A stretch of 44,198 bases of DNA from Noviherbaspirillum malthae (GCF_015352985.1 NZ_JACYXF010000055.1:1-44198), one strand, 5' to 3'. Shown: positions 32,980 through 40,407, counted from the first letter of the stretch. Program-made: numbers and translations. The notes: generated by a model from the letters alone, not told the origin.

Positions 32980-32985
32980 TATAAT
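32980..32985 (+). promoter_or_regulatory. Consensus -10 box TATAAT for the PepSY gene
   Basis: A perfect TATAAT lies 13 bp right of the Fur-like site and points to the PepSY gene. The -35 position (about 32957-32962, TGATTC) is poor and falls inside the Fur-like site, as expected of an iron-repressed promoter. Confidence 0.4.
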
Positions 32986-33061
32986 TGTTACTTCCGAGCG
33001 AAAGCTTTTCACCATTCCGGTGCACCTGCGTTTTTCCTTCCCGCAGCTGCGCCTTGCGACT

Positions 33062-34180
33062 ATGCGAAAGATCCTGGTACTCCTTCACCGCTATCTCGGC
33101 CTTGTCCTGTGCCTGTTCCTGCTCGGAAGCGGGTTGACCGGAAGCGCGATCGTCTTCAGCAAGGCCATCGACAGCTATCTCCATCCCCGGCTCCTGACCG
33201 TCGATTCCCAGCCCAATGCGCAGATGCAGGTCGATGCACTCCTGCGCCATGCGAAAGAAGCCAATCCCGGCGAAAAACCGGCTTTTGTCTACATGCCCCT
33301 GGCACCTGCCGAGGCGGCGCAGGTCCTGTTCCAGCCGAGCGGCCTGCGCGTGCACGCCAACCCCTATACCGGCGAAGTGCTTGGCCTGCGGCATCCCAAC
33401 GACTCGCTCACGGGGCTGCTGATCGACTTCCATGTCCATCTTTTCGCGGGCAAGACAGGCAAGCAGATTCAGGGCTGGATCGGACTCGGAGCCTTGCTGC
33501 TGACCATGGTCGGCGTGTATCTCTGGTGGCCGAAGCGTACGAAATGGAAGCAGGCGTTCTCGATCAAGTGGGGAGCGGGGGCATTCAGGGTCTGGTTCGA
33601 TGCGCACCGGGTCAGCGGCGCCATTGCCGCGGTCTTGATCGCGCTGACCGCGCTCACGGGTTCGGCCCTTGCGCTTTACGATCTGATCACCGAACCGGTG
33701 CTCATTGCAGTTACAGGCGAGGGAACGCGGCAGCCGCAGCCAAAGGTGCCTGCCGCATCGGCGCCGCAGGCATCCATCGATGCTATGCTGAGGCAGGCCC
33801 GGTCGATGTTCCCTGATGGCCAGGTCACACGCATTACCTTGCCGGTGAAGGAAGGCGGTGCAGTCGGCGTCCGCATGCGTCTCGATGGCGAGATCCATCA
33901 GTTCGGCCGCTCCTTCGTCTGGTTCAACCGGTACAGCGGCGAAGTGCTGCGCGTCGACAATGCGCTGGAAGCAAACCGGGCCGTGCAGATCCAGAGCTGG
34001 CTGTTTCCTCTCCATACCGGCGTGGTTGGCGGTCCTTTAACGCAGTGGCTGCAGGTGCTGGTGGGATTGAGCCTTGCATTTCTCTCGTTTTCGGGCGCGT
34101 GGCTCTGGGTCAGGAAGGCGCGCACGAAAGCATCGGTCAATGCACGCCGCGTGCGGGCGGGTGAATCGGTTGCGGGCTGA
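33062..34180 (+). CDS. PepSY-associated transmembrane protein (PiuB-like, iron-uptake-linked)
   Basis: A 372-residue inner-membrane protein with helices at about 11-32, 138-156, 184-206 and 325-350, separated by periplasmic PepSY domains. LLHRYLGLVLCLFLLGSGLT starts helix 1. Histidines at 9, 124, 126 (DFHVHLFAGK) and 182 (DAHRVSG) fit the haem- or metal-ligand pattern of this family, some members of which act as ferric-siderophore reductases. It is divergent from a TonB siderophore receptor over a Fur-like site, so reduction of the imported ferric complex is a plausible role. The start is uncertain: ATG 33062 gives the family N-terminus but lacks a good ribosome site; GTG 33020 is in frame upstream. 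Confidence 0.82.
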   Translation: MRKILVLLHRYLGLVLCLFLLGSGLTGSAIVFSKAIDSYLHPRLLTVDSQPNAQMQVDALLRHAKEANPGEKPAFVYMPLAPAEAAQVLFQPSGLRVHANPYTGEVLGLRHPNDSLTGLLIDFHVHLFAGKTGKQIQGWIGLGALLLTMVGVYLWWPKRTKWKQAFSIKWGAGAFRVWFDAHRVSGAIAAVLIALTALTGSALALYDLITEPVLIAVTGEGTRQPQPKVPAASAPQASIDAMLRQARSMFPDGQVTRITLPVKEGGAVGVRMRLDGEIHQFGRSFVWFNRYSGEVLRVDNALEANRAVQIQSWLFPLHTGVVGGPLTQWLQVLVGLSLAFLSFSGAWLWVRKARTKASVNARRVRAGESVAG

Positions 34181-34191
34181 GCCCGCAACCG
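34167..34191 (+). terminator. Hairpin with the PepSY stop codon in its loop
   Basis: CGGTTGCGGGC (34167-34177) pairs perfectly with GCCCGCAACCG (34181-34191). The 3-nt loop TGA is the stop codon of the PepSY gene. No T run follows. It lies between convergent genes (the small-peptide gene ends at 34205) and may block readthrough in both directions. Confidence 0.5.
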
Positions 34192-34204
34192 CCGGACCGC
34201 CGAG

Positions 34205-34426
34205 CTATACCGGCTTGGGAATGGGAGTGAAGGGCGAGTCGTAGCCGACGTTGCTGGTCGACGGATCGCTGGTATGGACATTGACGCCGTCGTCGTAATA
34301 GACGGTCGGCGCTTCATAGCCGGGAATGACGCCGTTGCGCTTCCAGCGTCCCCCATGCACCTTCGCCATTGCGCCGGAGTCAAGCTCCCGGGCTGCCTTC
34401 AGATCGTGAATGATGGTCTTGCTCAT
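34205..34426 (-). CDS. Small protein with Gly-Gly-type leader (leader peptide family member A)
   Basis: A 73-residue product, not recognised as a named family. Residues 1-26 read like a double-glycine leader: MSKTIIHDLKAARELD and then AMAKVHGG, ending Gly25-Gly26. The remaining 47 residues (starting RWKRNG) are rich in Pro, Tyr, Asp and Thr, with no Cys, and have no transmembrane stretch. The next gene upstream (34511) encodes a leader of the same length sharing Met1, Asp8, Leu9, Leu15, Met20, Val23 and both glycines. Leaders like this are cleaved by C39 peptidase domains of ABC exporters; none is present here. ATG 34426 follows GCAGGAGAG. Secreted bacteriocin-like, signalling or adhesive roles are all possible. 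Confidence 0.72.
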   Translation of the reverse strand: MSKTIIHDLKAARELDSGAMAKVHGGRWKRNGVIPGYEAPTVYYDDGVNVHTSDPSTSNVGYDSPFTPIPKPV

Positions 34427-34510
34427 GATGTCTCTCCTGCAGGAAAGGAAGCGGCCCAGGTGACGGAAGACAAACCCGCCTCCGTCCCTGCACTCGCCTG
34501 CTTGCAAAAA

Positions 34511-34795
34511 TCAGGACATGAAGTTGATCGTGTTCTTGCCGGTCTGAGTCGGGTTGACATCCGACTTGATGCCCTGCACGAAGGCGGCGTTGTTGCCGTT
34601 GTTGACCAGCGTGTTCTGGCTCTGTCCCAGCGACTGGGCGGCATCGAAATTGATTTCGCTCTTGGCCACGCTGAACAGCGGGCTGGCGAACAGGGCAGGC
34701 ATCCGGTGGAAACCGTGGCCGCCGCGCACGGAGCTCATGTCTTTGGCGCCGAGGTCTTTGGAAACGGACAGGTCTTTGATGGTCAGTGCTTTCAT
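34511..34795 (-). CDS. Small protein with Gly-Gly-type leader (leader peptide family member B)
   Basis: A 94-residue product. Residues 1-26 are a leader (MKALTIKDLSVSKDLG then DMSSVRGG) ending Gly25-Gly26, the same length and pattern as in the gene at 34205. The 68-residue remainder starts HGFHRMPALF and then becomes Asn/Gln-rich (QSLGQSQNTLVNNGNNAAFV, later PTQTGKNTINFMS); it has no Cys. The N/Q/G spacing faintly recalls curlin-type repeats, but this is only a resemblance. TTTTAGGAGAATCACC precedes the ATG, and a sigma-54-like promoter lies 69-84 bp upstream. The two genes are 84 bp apart and read in the same direction, so co-transcription is likely. Function unknown. Confidence 0.74.
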   Translation of the reverse strand: MKALTIKDLSVSKDLGAKDMSSVRGGHGFHRMPALFASPLFSVAKSEINFDAAQSLGQSQNTLVNNGNNAAFVQGIKSDVNPTQTGKNTINFMS

Positions 34796-35201
34796 GGTGA
34801 TTCTCCTAAAAGTGTGATGGCTTGGTTGGGTGATGGGCGCTGCATCGCGCTTGAAGGAGATATAGCAGGGGCTGTGCCAGGCAGGATGGCATCCGGTGAA
34901 ATCACGGCAAAGCCTTGAAATACAAGGGAGTTTTGCGATATTGATGAATTGGCTTGTCGAGAACGGCAGATGATGCCGGCAGCTGAATGACGGTTTCAGG
35001 CCGACATTGACCTGTCGGATCGCAGCCGAATGTGAGCCGGAAAACGACATCCCGGCTGCGCTGGCGATCAGTACTCAATGATCTGCTGTGTTGCGTTCCG
35101 CTTGAGCCCGCTCAATGCCGCATTTCCGGCCTGCGCAAGCATGAAATCCCGATGCCGCTGAAGCATTCCGCGCGCATCGCACCTGCGAAACGGAGGACAC
35201 C
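34796..35201. other. Divergent non-coding region with promoters for the small-peptide genes and the DUF4242 gene
   Basis: About 400 bases without a supported gene. It holds a sigma-54-like element (34864-34879) directed toward the peptide genes. Around 34915-34945 the sequence is AT-rich (TTGAAATACAAGG, TTTTGCGATATTGATG), suiting promoter or activator sites, but no confident box pair was found for the plus-strand DUF4242 gene. Confidence 0.55.
34864..34879 (-). promoter_or_regulatory. Sigma-54-type -24/-12 promoter upstream of the Gly-Gly peptide genes
   Basis: On the minus strand the bases read TGGCACAGCCCCTGCT. GG and GC are separated by exactly 10 nt, and TGGCAC plus TGC match the RpoN consensus TGGCAC-N5-TTGC. 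Start of transcription would fall near 34853, giving a leader of about 58 nt before ATG 34795. The overlapping TGCTATAT could be read as an extended -10 box of sigma-70, the main alternative. Confidence 0.5.
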
Positions 35202-35474
35202 ATGACCACCTTTGCGGTACAAAGACACTTGAGCGGCATCAGCATGGAACAGCTTGCCGCGGCACAAGCGGCTGCCATCGAAGCGAGCCGGCAGGCGACC
35301 GAAAACGGCACGCCGGTGACCTACCTGCGCAGCAATTTCTATCCTGCGGACCAGCGCTGCACCTGCCTGTTCGATGCAGAGGACCGGCAGGCCGTGGAAG
35401 GGGTTAACCGGGCGGCATCGCTGCCTTTCGACAAGGTCGAGGAAGTGCTGGACCTGCCGAATCCACATCACTGA
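35202..35474 (+). CDS. DUF4242 family small protein
   Basis: A 90-residue cytoplasmic protein (no signal peptide or membrane helix). The pattern FAVQRHLSGISMEQLAAAQA, then VTYLRSNFYPADQRCTCLFD, then VNRAASLPFDKVEEVLDLPN fits the DUF4242 ferredoxin-like alpha/beta fold: R.L.G.S.E.L, YL.S...P...C.C.F.A and a final V.EV. Members have been described as metal-binding in actinobacteria, but there is no assigned reaction. Two cysteines (RCTCLF) could bind a metal. CGGAGGACACC is a strong ribosome site. It converges tail to tail with the LysR gene, overlapping its end by 7 bp. Confidence 0.78.
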   Translation: MTTFAVQRHLSGISMEQLAAAQAAAIEASRQATENGTPVTYLRSNFYPADQRCTCLFDAEDRQAVEGVNRAASLPFDKVEEVLDLPNPHH

Positions 35475-36391
35475 TGCATCGAGGCTGACGTCTGGTTCAG
35501 CATGGCGGTGGCAAGCGCACGCATCTTCGACACCGCCAGCCTCGCCGCGCTCGACAGGGGGCGTTGCCTGGTAATGCTTAAGGTGATGGTGCGCCGTATT
35601 CCGGGATCGACGATCTTCGCCGCGCACAGCCTGCCGGCCGCGACCTCGTCGCTCACGGCGAACAGGGGCAGCACCGTGCAGGCGACGCCGCTCAGCGCGA
35701 CATCCTTCATTGCCGACAGGGTATCGACTTCGAGTGCGATGTTGAGCGCGACGCCTTTCTGCCGGCTCGTCTGGTCGAGAATCGATCGCAAGCCGTTCGG
35801 CGCGGCGGGCAGCACGAGAGGCATGTCGGAAAGTTCCTGGAAGGTCACTGCTTCCTGGAAGGGCAGCCTGTCCTTGCTGCCGATGAGGCAGGTGTCCACA
35901 TACCCCAGCACATCTTCGCCGCGGTCCGGCGACGGGCCGTAGCGATTGATCACCGCAAAATCGAGCCGCCCGGACAGCAGCTGCTCATCGAGGTAGCCGC
36001 TGAAACCCTCGATGAAATGCAGCCGCACCGCCGGCGCGGCCTTTTGCATGGCTTCGAACAGCTGGGTCACCAGCCGGCGCGACATCGACGGCAGCACGCC
36101 GACATGGACCGTGCCGGTCGGCACGCCGGCCGCCTCCTTCACCGCGCTTTGCAGGCGGCTGGCCTGGTCCAGCAGCACGCGCACCTCGGGCTGCACGAAT
36201 CTGCCGAAATCCGACAGGACCACGCCGCGCCCGGTGCGCTGGAACAGCCGGTCTCCCCATTCCTGCTCCAGCTGCGCAATGTTGCGGCTCACCAGCGACT
36301 GGGCCATGTCGGCGGCCTTCGCCGCTCTCGACAGCGAGCCCAGTTCCGCGACGAGCATGAAAAGTTCAAGTTTTTTCAGATCCATCGTCAT
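35468..36391 (-). CDS. LysR-family transcriptional regulator
   Basis: A 307-residue LysR regulator, probably controlling the divergent Bug/CoA-synthetase operon. The HTH is LELFMLVAELGSLSRAAKAA then DMAQSLVSRNIAQLEQEWGD, followed by LFQRTGRGVVLSDFGR; the effector domain contains VHVGVLPSMSRRLVTQLFEA and RLDFAVINRYGP. The pattern is that of NAC/Cbl-type or CatM-like acid-sensing LysR proteins. ATG 36391 is chosen because GAGG lies about 11 bp upstream; a second ATG two codons in is possible. The intergenic region to the Bug gene is 132 bp and holds a palindrome. Confidence 0.9.
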   Translation of the reverse strand: MTMDLKKLELFMLVAELGSLSRAAKAADMAQSLVSRNIAQLEQEWGDRLFQRTGRGVVLSDFGRFVQPEVRVLLDQASRLQSAVKEAAGVPTGTVHVGVLPSMSRRLVTQLFEAMQKAAPAVRLHFIEGFSGYLDEQLLSGRLDFAVINRYGPSPDRGEDVLGYVDTCLIGSKDRLPFQEAVTFQELSDMPLVLPAAPNGLRSILDQTSRQKGVALNIALEVDTLSAMKDVALSGVACTVLPLFAVSDEVAAGRLCAAKIVDPGIRRTITLSITRQRPLSSAARLAVSKMRALATAMLNQTSASMHQ

Positions 36392-36489
36392 GCCGGCTAC
36401 GACCTCGCAAGCTATCCAGGAAAGTGATATCTGGTTTCGCAGATTTTACTCTATCGGATGGCTTCGCCAATAACTAGAATGCGATAACC

Positions 36490-36504
36490 GTAATGCGCCA
36501 TTAC
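36490..36504. promoter_or_regulatory. Palindrome GTAATG-CGC-CATTAC ahead of the Bug-synthetase operon
   Basis: GTAATG (36490-36495) and CATTAC (36499-36504) are perfect reverse complements around CGC, 20 bp before the Bug start codon at 36524 and in the region divergent from the LysR gene. A TAGAAT (36475-36480) lies just upstream and may be a -10 box, which would place the palindrome at or just after the transcription start. Confidence 0.35.
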
Positions 36505-36523
36505 AACTACTCAGGAGACAAGC

Positions 36524-37507
36524 ATGAAGCTGCGTTCCAAGTCCTATTCGATGTTTGCGGTGCTGGCGGCCGCTCTTTCCTTTGCTGCGGTAAATCCCGT
36601 TTGGGCCGCCTATCCCGACAAGCCGATCAAGCTCGTCGTGCCGTTCCCTGCCGGCGGTCCTACCGACGGCATGGCGCGCCTGGTGGGACAGCATCTGTCC
36701 CAGTCGCTCGGCCAGGCGGTCGTGATCGACAACCGCGGCGGCGCGGGAGGCACCATCGCCACCGAAGCGGCGGCCAACTCGGCGCCCGACGGCTATACCC
36801 TGTTCTTTGCCACGACCGGCACCATGGCGATCAATCCGAGCCTGTACCGGAGTTTCAAGGTTGATCCCGTCAAGGCCTTCGAGCCTGTCGGTTCCGTCGC
36901 CGCCACGACCAACGTACTGGTGGTCTCGTCCTCCTTTCCGGCCAATTCGGTGAAGGATCTGATCACCCTCGCCAAGCAGAAGCCGGGCACGCTGACCTAT
37001 GGATCGGCCGGCAACGGCAGTTCCAATCACATCTCGGGCGAATTGTTCAAGTCGCTTGCCGGCATCGATATCACCCATGTGCCGTACAAGGGATCGGCGG
37101 CCGCCTTTACCGACATGCTGGGCGGGCAGATTTCGATGATGTTCGATACGGTCTCGAACCAGGTGCCGCAGATTTCCACCGGCAAGGTCAAGCCGCTCGG
37201 CGTAACGGGCCGCTCGCGCTCGACCGCCTTGCCCAACGTTCCGACCATCGCAGAATCTGGCCTCAGCGGCTACGAGGTCACCATCTGGTTCGGAGTGGCG
37301 GCACCCAAGGGCACGCCGCCGGACATCGTCAGCCGCATCCATGCGCAGCTGAACAAGATGCTTGCCGACCCCGACGTCAAATCCAGGCTTGCCGCCCTCG
37401 GCGCCGAGCCGCTGCCAGGCACATCGCAGGCATTCGCCGCCATGATCCAGCAGGACACCGCCAAATGGAGCAAGGTCGTCAAGGCATCCGGCGCCACCAT
37501 CGACTGA
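36524..37507 (+). CDS. Bug/TctC-family periplasmic solute-binding protein
   Basis: A 327-residue exported binding protein: signal peptide residues 1-28 (cleavage about VWA-AY), then YPDKPIKLVVPFPAGGPTDG. DNRGGAGGTIATEAAANSAP and HVPYKGSAAAFTDMLGGQIS are standard. CAGGAGACAAGC precedes the ATG. Only 4 bp separate the stop from the NDP-forming CoA synthetase, so this Bug protein and the synthetase are clearly one unit, and the ligand is probably the synthetase substrate. Confidence 0.93.
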   Translation: MKLRSKSYSMFAVLAAALSFAAVNPVWAAYPDKPIKLVVPFPAGGPTDGMARLVGQHLSQSLGQAVVIDNRGGAGGTIATEAAANSAPDGYTLFFATTGTMAINPSLYRSFKVDPVKAFEPVGSVAATTNVLVVSSSFPANSVKDLITLAKQKPGTLTYGSAGNGSSNHISGELFKSLAGIDITHVPYKGSAAAFTDMLGGQISMMFDTVSNQVPQISTGKVKPLGVTGRSRSTALPNVPTIAESGLSGYEVTIWFGVAAPKGTPPDIVSRIHAQLNKMLADPDVKSRLAALGAEPLPGTSQAFAAMIQQDTAKWSKVVKASGATID

Positions 37508-37511
37508 TCGC

Positions 37512-39611
37512 ATGAACATGAACTCATCACTGCTTCAACCCGCTTCGGTGGCCGTCATCGGCGCTTCCGACAATCCCAACAAGGTCGGCGGACGCCCGAT
37601 CCATTACATGACGAAGTTCGGTTTCACGGGCGAGGTCTTTCCGGTGAATCCTGCACGCACCGAGATACAGGGCCGCCGCGCCTATCCGACGCTGGACAGC
37701 ATCGGCCGCGTGCCCGATGCGGCCATCATCGCGGTTGCCGGGGACGATGCCGTGCGGGCCGTGAAGGAATGCGCCGATGCCGGCATCGCCAATGCGGTCG
37801 TCATGGCGTCCGGCTTTGCCGAAACCGGAGACGAGGGCCGCGCCGCACAGCAGCGCATGGTGGAATATGCCAATGCGCGCGGCATGCGCATCATCGGGCC
37901 GAATGCCCAGGGCATCGCCAATTTCTCCAACGGGGCGGTGCTCAACTTCAGCACGATGTTCATGGAAGTCGAACCGGAAGACGGCCCGATCGCGATCGTC
38001 AGCCAGAGCGGCGCCGCCAGTGTCATGCCATATGCATTGCTGCGCGAGATGGGCCTCGGCGTGCGCTACCTGTGCGCCACTGGCAACGATGCCGACATGG
38101 ATGTGCCCGAGCTGACCAGGGCCATTGCCGCCGATCCCGCCATCAAGCTCATTCTCGTCTATATCGAATCCCTGGTCCGGCCAGAGATGCTTGCCGAAGC
38201 GGCGGAGATCGCCCGTTCGCGCGGCGCCGGCATCGTGCTGCTGAAAGGCGGCTCCAGCCAGAAGGGTGCAGCCGCCGCCGCGTCCCATACCGGTGCCATG
38301 ATCGGCCATGACGGCGCGCTCGATGCCTTCCTTGCCCGTTGCGGCATATGGCGCGCCAACAGCCTGCAGGAAATGGTCACGGCCGCACCGCTCTACCTGC
38401 GCGACGCCAAGTGCGGAGAGCGCCGCACCGTCGTGCTCAGCCATAGCGGCGCGGTCGGCGTGATGTCGGCCGACGCGGCGGAACAGGTCGGCCTGCCGTT
38501 GGCGGAATTGGCCGCACAAACACGCGAACGCCTGCGCGATGCCTTGCCCGGATTCGCCACGCCGAGCAACCCGCTCGACCTGACTGCCGCATTGATGGGC
38601 AACGACGGCATGTTCCCGCGCGTGCTCGACATCCTTGCGCAGGAAGAGCAGGCCGACATGCTCATGGTCGGCATTCCGGTGGCCGGCCCCGGATACGATG
38701 TGCCCGCATTGGCCAAGGCGACCGCGGAATTCGCACGGGAATACAGCAAGCCAGTGGCGCTCAGCGCGCCCCAGCAATCCGTCCGGCAGGCATTCCAGGC
38801 GCACGGCATACCGGTCTTCCGCACCGAAAGCGATGCGGTGAAGGCGCTCCACCAGTACGCCACGCATCAGGCAATGATGGATGGAAGGCCCGAGGTGCAC
38901 AGGCAAGCTGAGGCTCCGGACATCCGCATTCCCGGCGGTGCCGGAACGCTGGGAGAAGCCGAAAGCCTCTCTCTGCTGCGCCAGGCCGGCATACCGGTCA
39001 TCAGCCACGCGGTCTGCGCTGACGAAAACGAGGCCGAGGCGGCTTTCCTGAATTTCGACCGGCCTGTCGTGGTCAAGGGATGTGCGGCGGATGTTCCCCA
39101 CAAGAGCGAACACGGCCTGGTGCATCTGAACCTGAAGACTTCGCAGGATGTGCGCCGCGCCGCGCGTGCATGCCTGGGCGCATTCGAGGCAATGGGATGC
39201 AGGGGCGGCAAGGTGCTGGTCGCGCCGATGGTGCGCGGCGTGCATGAGCTCATGCTGGGCGTATCGATCGATCCGGTCTTCGGCCCTGTTGTCATGCTGG
39301 GCGAAGGCGGCACGCTGGTGGAGGTGCGCCGCGACGTGATTTCCCTGCTTGCGCCGTTTTCCGCCGACGAGGTGCTCGAAGGCTTGCAGCGGCTTCGCAT
39401 TGCCCCGCTATTCGATGGCTATCGCGACAGGCCGGCGCTCGATCTCGCTGCCTTTGCCGATGCGGCGGTGAAACTGGGTGATTTCGCCTGCCGTTACCGT
39501 GAGCGCATCCGCTCCATCGACATCAACCCGGTGATGGTGCTGGCCCGAGGCGAGGGCGTGCTTGCGGTGGATGCCGTCGTCGAACTTGATGAGGAGAACA
39601 AGCATGAATGA
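37512..39611 (+). CDS. NDP-forming acyl-CoA synthetase (ADP-forming acetyl-CoA synthetase-like fusion)
   Basis: A 699-residue fusion protein. The N-terminal CoA-binding domain starts SVAVIGASDNPNKVGGRPI. The middle ligase domain has IVSQSGAASVMPYALL and His259 in AAASHTGAMIG, the histidine expected to be phosphorylated. The C-terminal 220 residues are an ATP-grasp domain (PVVVKGCAADVPHKSEHGLV, VMLGEGGTLVEVRRDV, SIDINPVMVLARGEG). This family converts acid, ATP and CoA to acyl-CoA, ADP and phosphate; the family includes FerA-type feruloyl-CoA synthetases. The following crotonase and aldehyde dehydrogenase genes are consistent with that, but other acids fit too. The stop overlaps the next start by 8 bp. 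Confidence 0.9.
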   Translation: MNMNSSLLQPASVAVIGASDNPNKVGGRPIHYMTKFGFTGEVFPVNPARTEIQGRRAYPTLDSIGRVPDAAIIAVAGDDAVRAVKECADAGIANAVVMASGFAETGDEGRAAQQRMVEYANARGMRIIGPNAQGIANFSNGAVLNFSTMFMEVEPEDGPIAIVSQSGAASVMPYALLREMGLGVRYLCATGNDADMDVPELTRAIAADPAIKLILVYIESLVRPEMLAEAAEIARSRGAGIVLLKGGSSQKGAAAAASHTGAMIGHDGALDAFLARCGIWRANSLQEMVTAAPLYLRDAKCGERRTVVLSHSGAVGVMSADAAEQVGLPLAELAAQTRERLRDALPGFATPSNPLDLTAALMGNDGMFPRVLDILAQEEQADMLMVGIPVAGPGYDVPALAKATAEFAREYSKPVALSAPQQSVRQAFQAHGIPVFRTESDAVKALHQYATHQAMMDGRPEVHRQAEAPDIRIPGGAGTLGEAESLSLLRQAGIPVISHAVCADENEAEAAFLNFDRPVVVKGCAADVPHKSEHGLVHLNLKTSQDVRRAARACLGAFEAMGCRGGKVLVAPMVRGVHELMLGVSIDPVFGPVVMLGEGGTLVEVRRDVISLLAPFSADEVLEGLQRLRIAPLFDGYRDRPALDLAAFADAAVKLGDFACRYRERIRSIDINPVMVLARGEGVLAVDAVVELDEENKHE

Positions 39612-40365
39612 AATTCAGACCGAGCGGCGCGACGATGTCGCCATCGTCACCCTGCATCGCCCGGAACGCATGAATGCCGTCAACCAGGCGCTGCGGGAAC
39701 AGTTGTCCTCTGCGCTGGACGCGCTCAACCGCAGCGATGCCGTGCGCGCCATCGTCATTACCGGCGCTGGCGACAGGGCCTTCTGCGCCGGGCAGGACCT
39801 GGATGAAGCCAGCACGATCGAGTGGCAGACGCTGGTGCCCTGGCTGAATGCGCAGCGTGCGATGTATCAGGCGGTACGCGATCTCGACAAGCCCTGCGTC
39901 GCCGCCATCAACGGCGTTGCCGCCGGCGCCGGTTTCCAGGTGGCGCTGTGCGCGGACTGGCGGATCATCGCGCCGGATACGAGAATCGGGCAGCCGGAGG
40001 TCAAGGCGGGTCTGGCCAGCATCGTCGGCTCCTACCTGATGACCTTGCATGTCGGGATGACGCATAACGTTCAGCTCTCCATGTCCGGCGAGCTGATCAC
40101 CGGGAGGCGAGCCCATGAAATCGGACTGGTCACGGAACTGGCCGAGCCTGCCGATGTATTCCCTGCCGCTTTTGAGCGGGCCAGCAAGCTGGCGCAACTC
40201 CCTGCGACGGCTGTCCGTCTTTCCAAGCAGCGCTTTCGTGCCATGACGCAGGCGCAGTTCGACGAAGCCTGCGTCGCAGGCATCCGCGCGCAGCTGGAGT
40301 GTTATGCGCAGGGCGAGCCGCAGCAGGCCATGCGCCGCTTTCTCGATGCGCGCAGCAAGGCCTGA
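39604..40365 (+). CDS. Crotonase-family enoyl-CoA hydratase/lyase-like protein
   Basis: A 253-residue crotonase. The oxyanion-hole segments are ITGAGDRAFCAGQDL and INGVAAGAGFQVALCADW. Of the two hydratase glutamates, the second is present (Glu132 in RIGQPEVKAG) and the first is Gln112. Feruloyl-CoA hydratase/lyases also lack the first glutamate and keep the second, so a hydratase/lyase reaction is possible. ATG 39604 follows GAGGAGAACAAGC and overlaps the synthetase stop by 8 bp. Hydration of a 2-enoyl-CoA without cleavage is the alternative. Confidence 0.85.
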   Translation: MNEIQTERRDDVAIVTLHRPERMNAVNQALREQLSSALDALNRSDAVRAIVITGAGDRAFCAGQDLDEASTIEWQTLVPWLNAQRAMYQAVRDLDKPCVAAINGVAAGAGFQVALCADWRIIAPDTRIGQPEVKAGLASIVGSYLMTLHVGMTHNVQLSMSGELITGRRAHEIGLVTELAEPADVFPAAFERASKLAQLPATAVRLSKQRFRAMTQAQFDEACVAGIRAQLECYAQGEPQQAMRRFLDARSKA

Positions 40366-40407
40366 GCCTTTCATTTCCGCTTATCTTTCAAAAGAAATCA
40401 CAAGACG

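Noticed and set aside
34205..34795. Toxin-antitoxin pair
   Set aside because: Both products start with the same leader ending in Gly-Gly and neither resembles a known toxin or a DNA-binding antitoxin; there is no overlap or tight spacing.
34205..34795. Lanthipeptide or other cysteine-based RiPP
   Set aside because: Neither core contains Cys and no LanM, LanB/C, radical SAM or YcaO gene is in the window.
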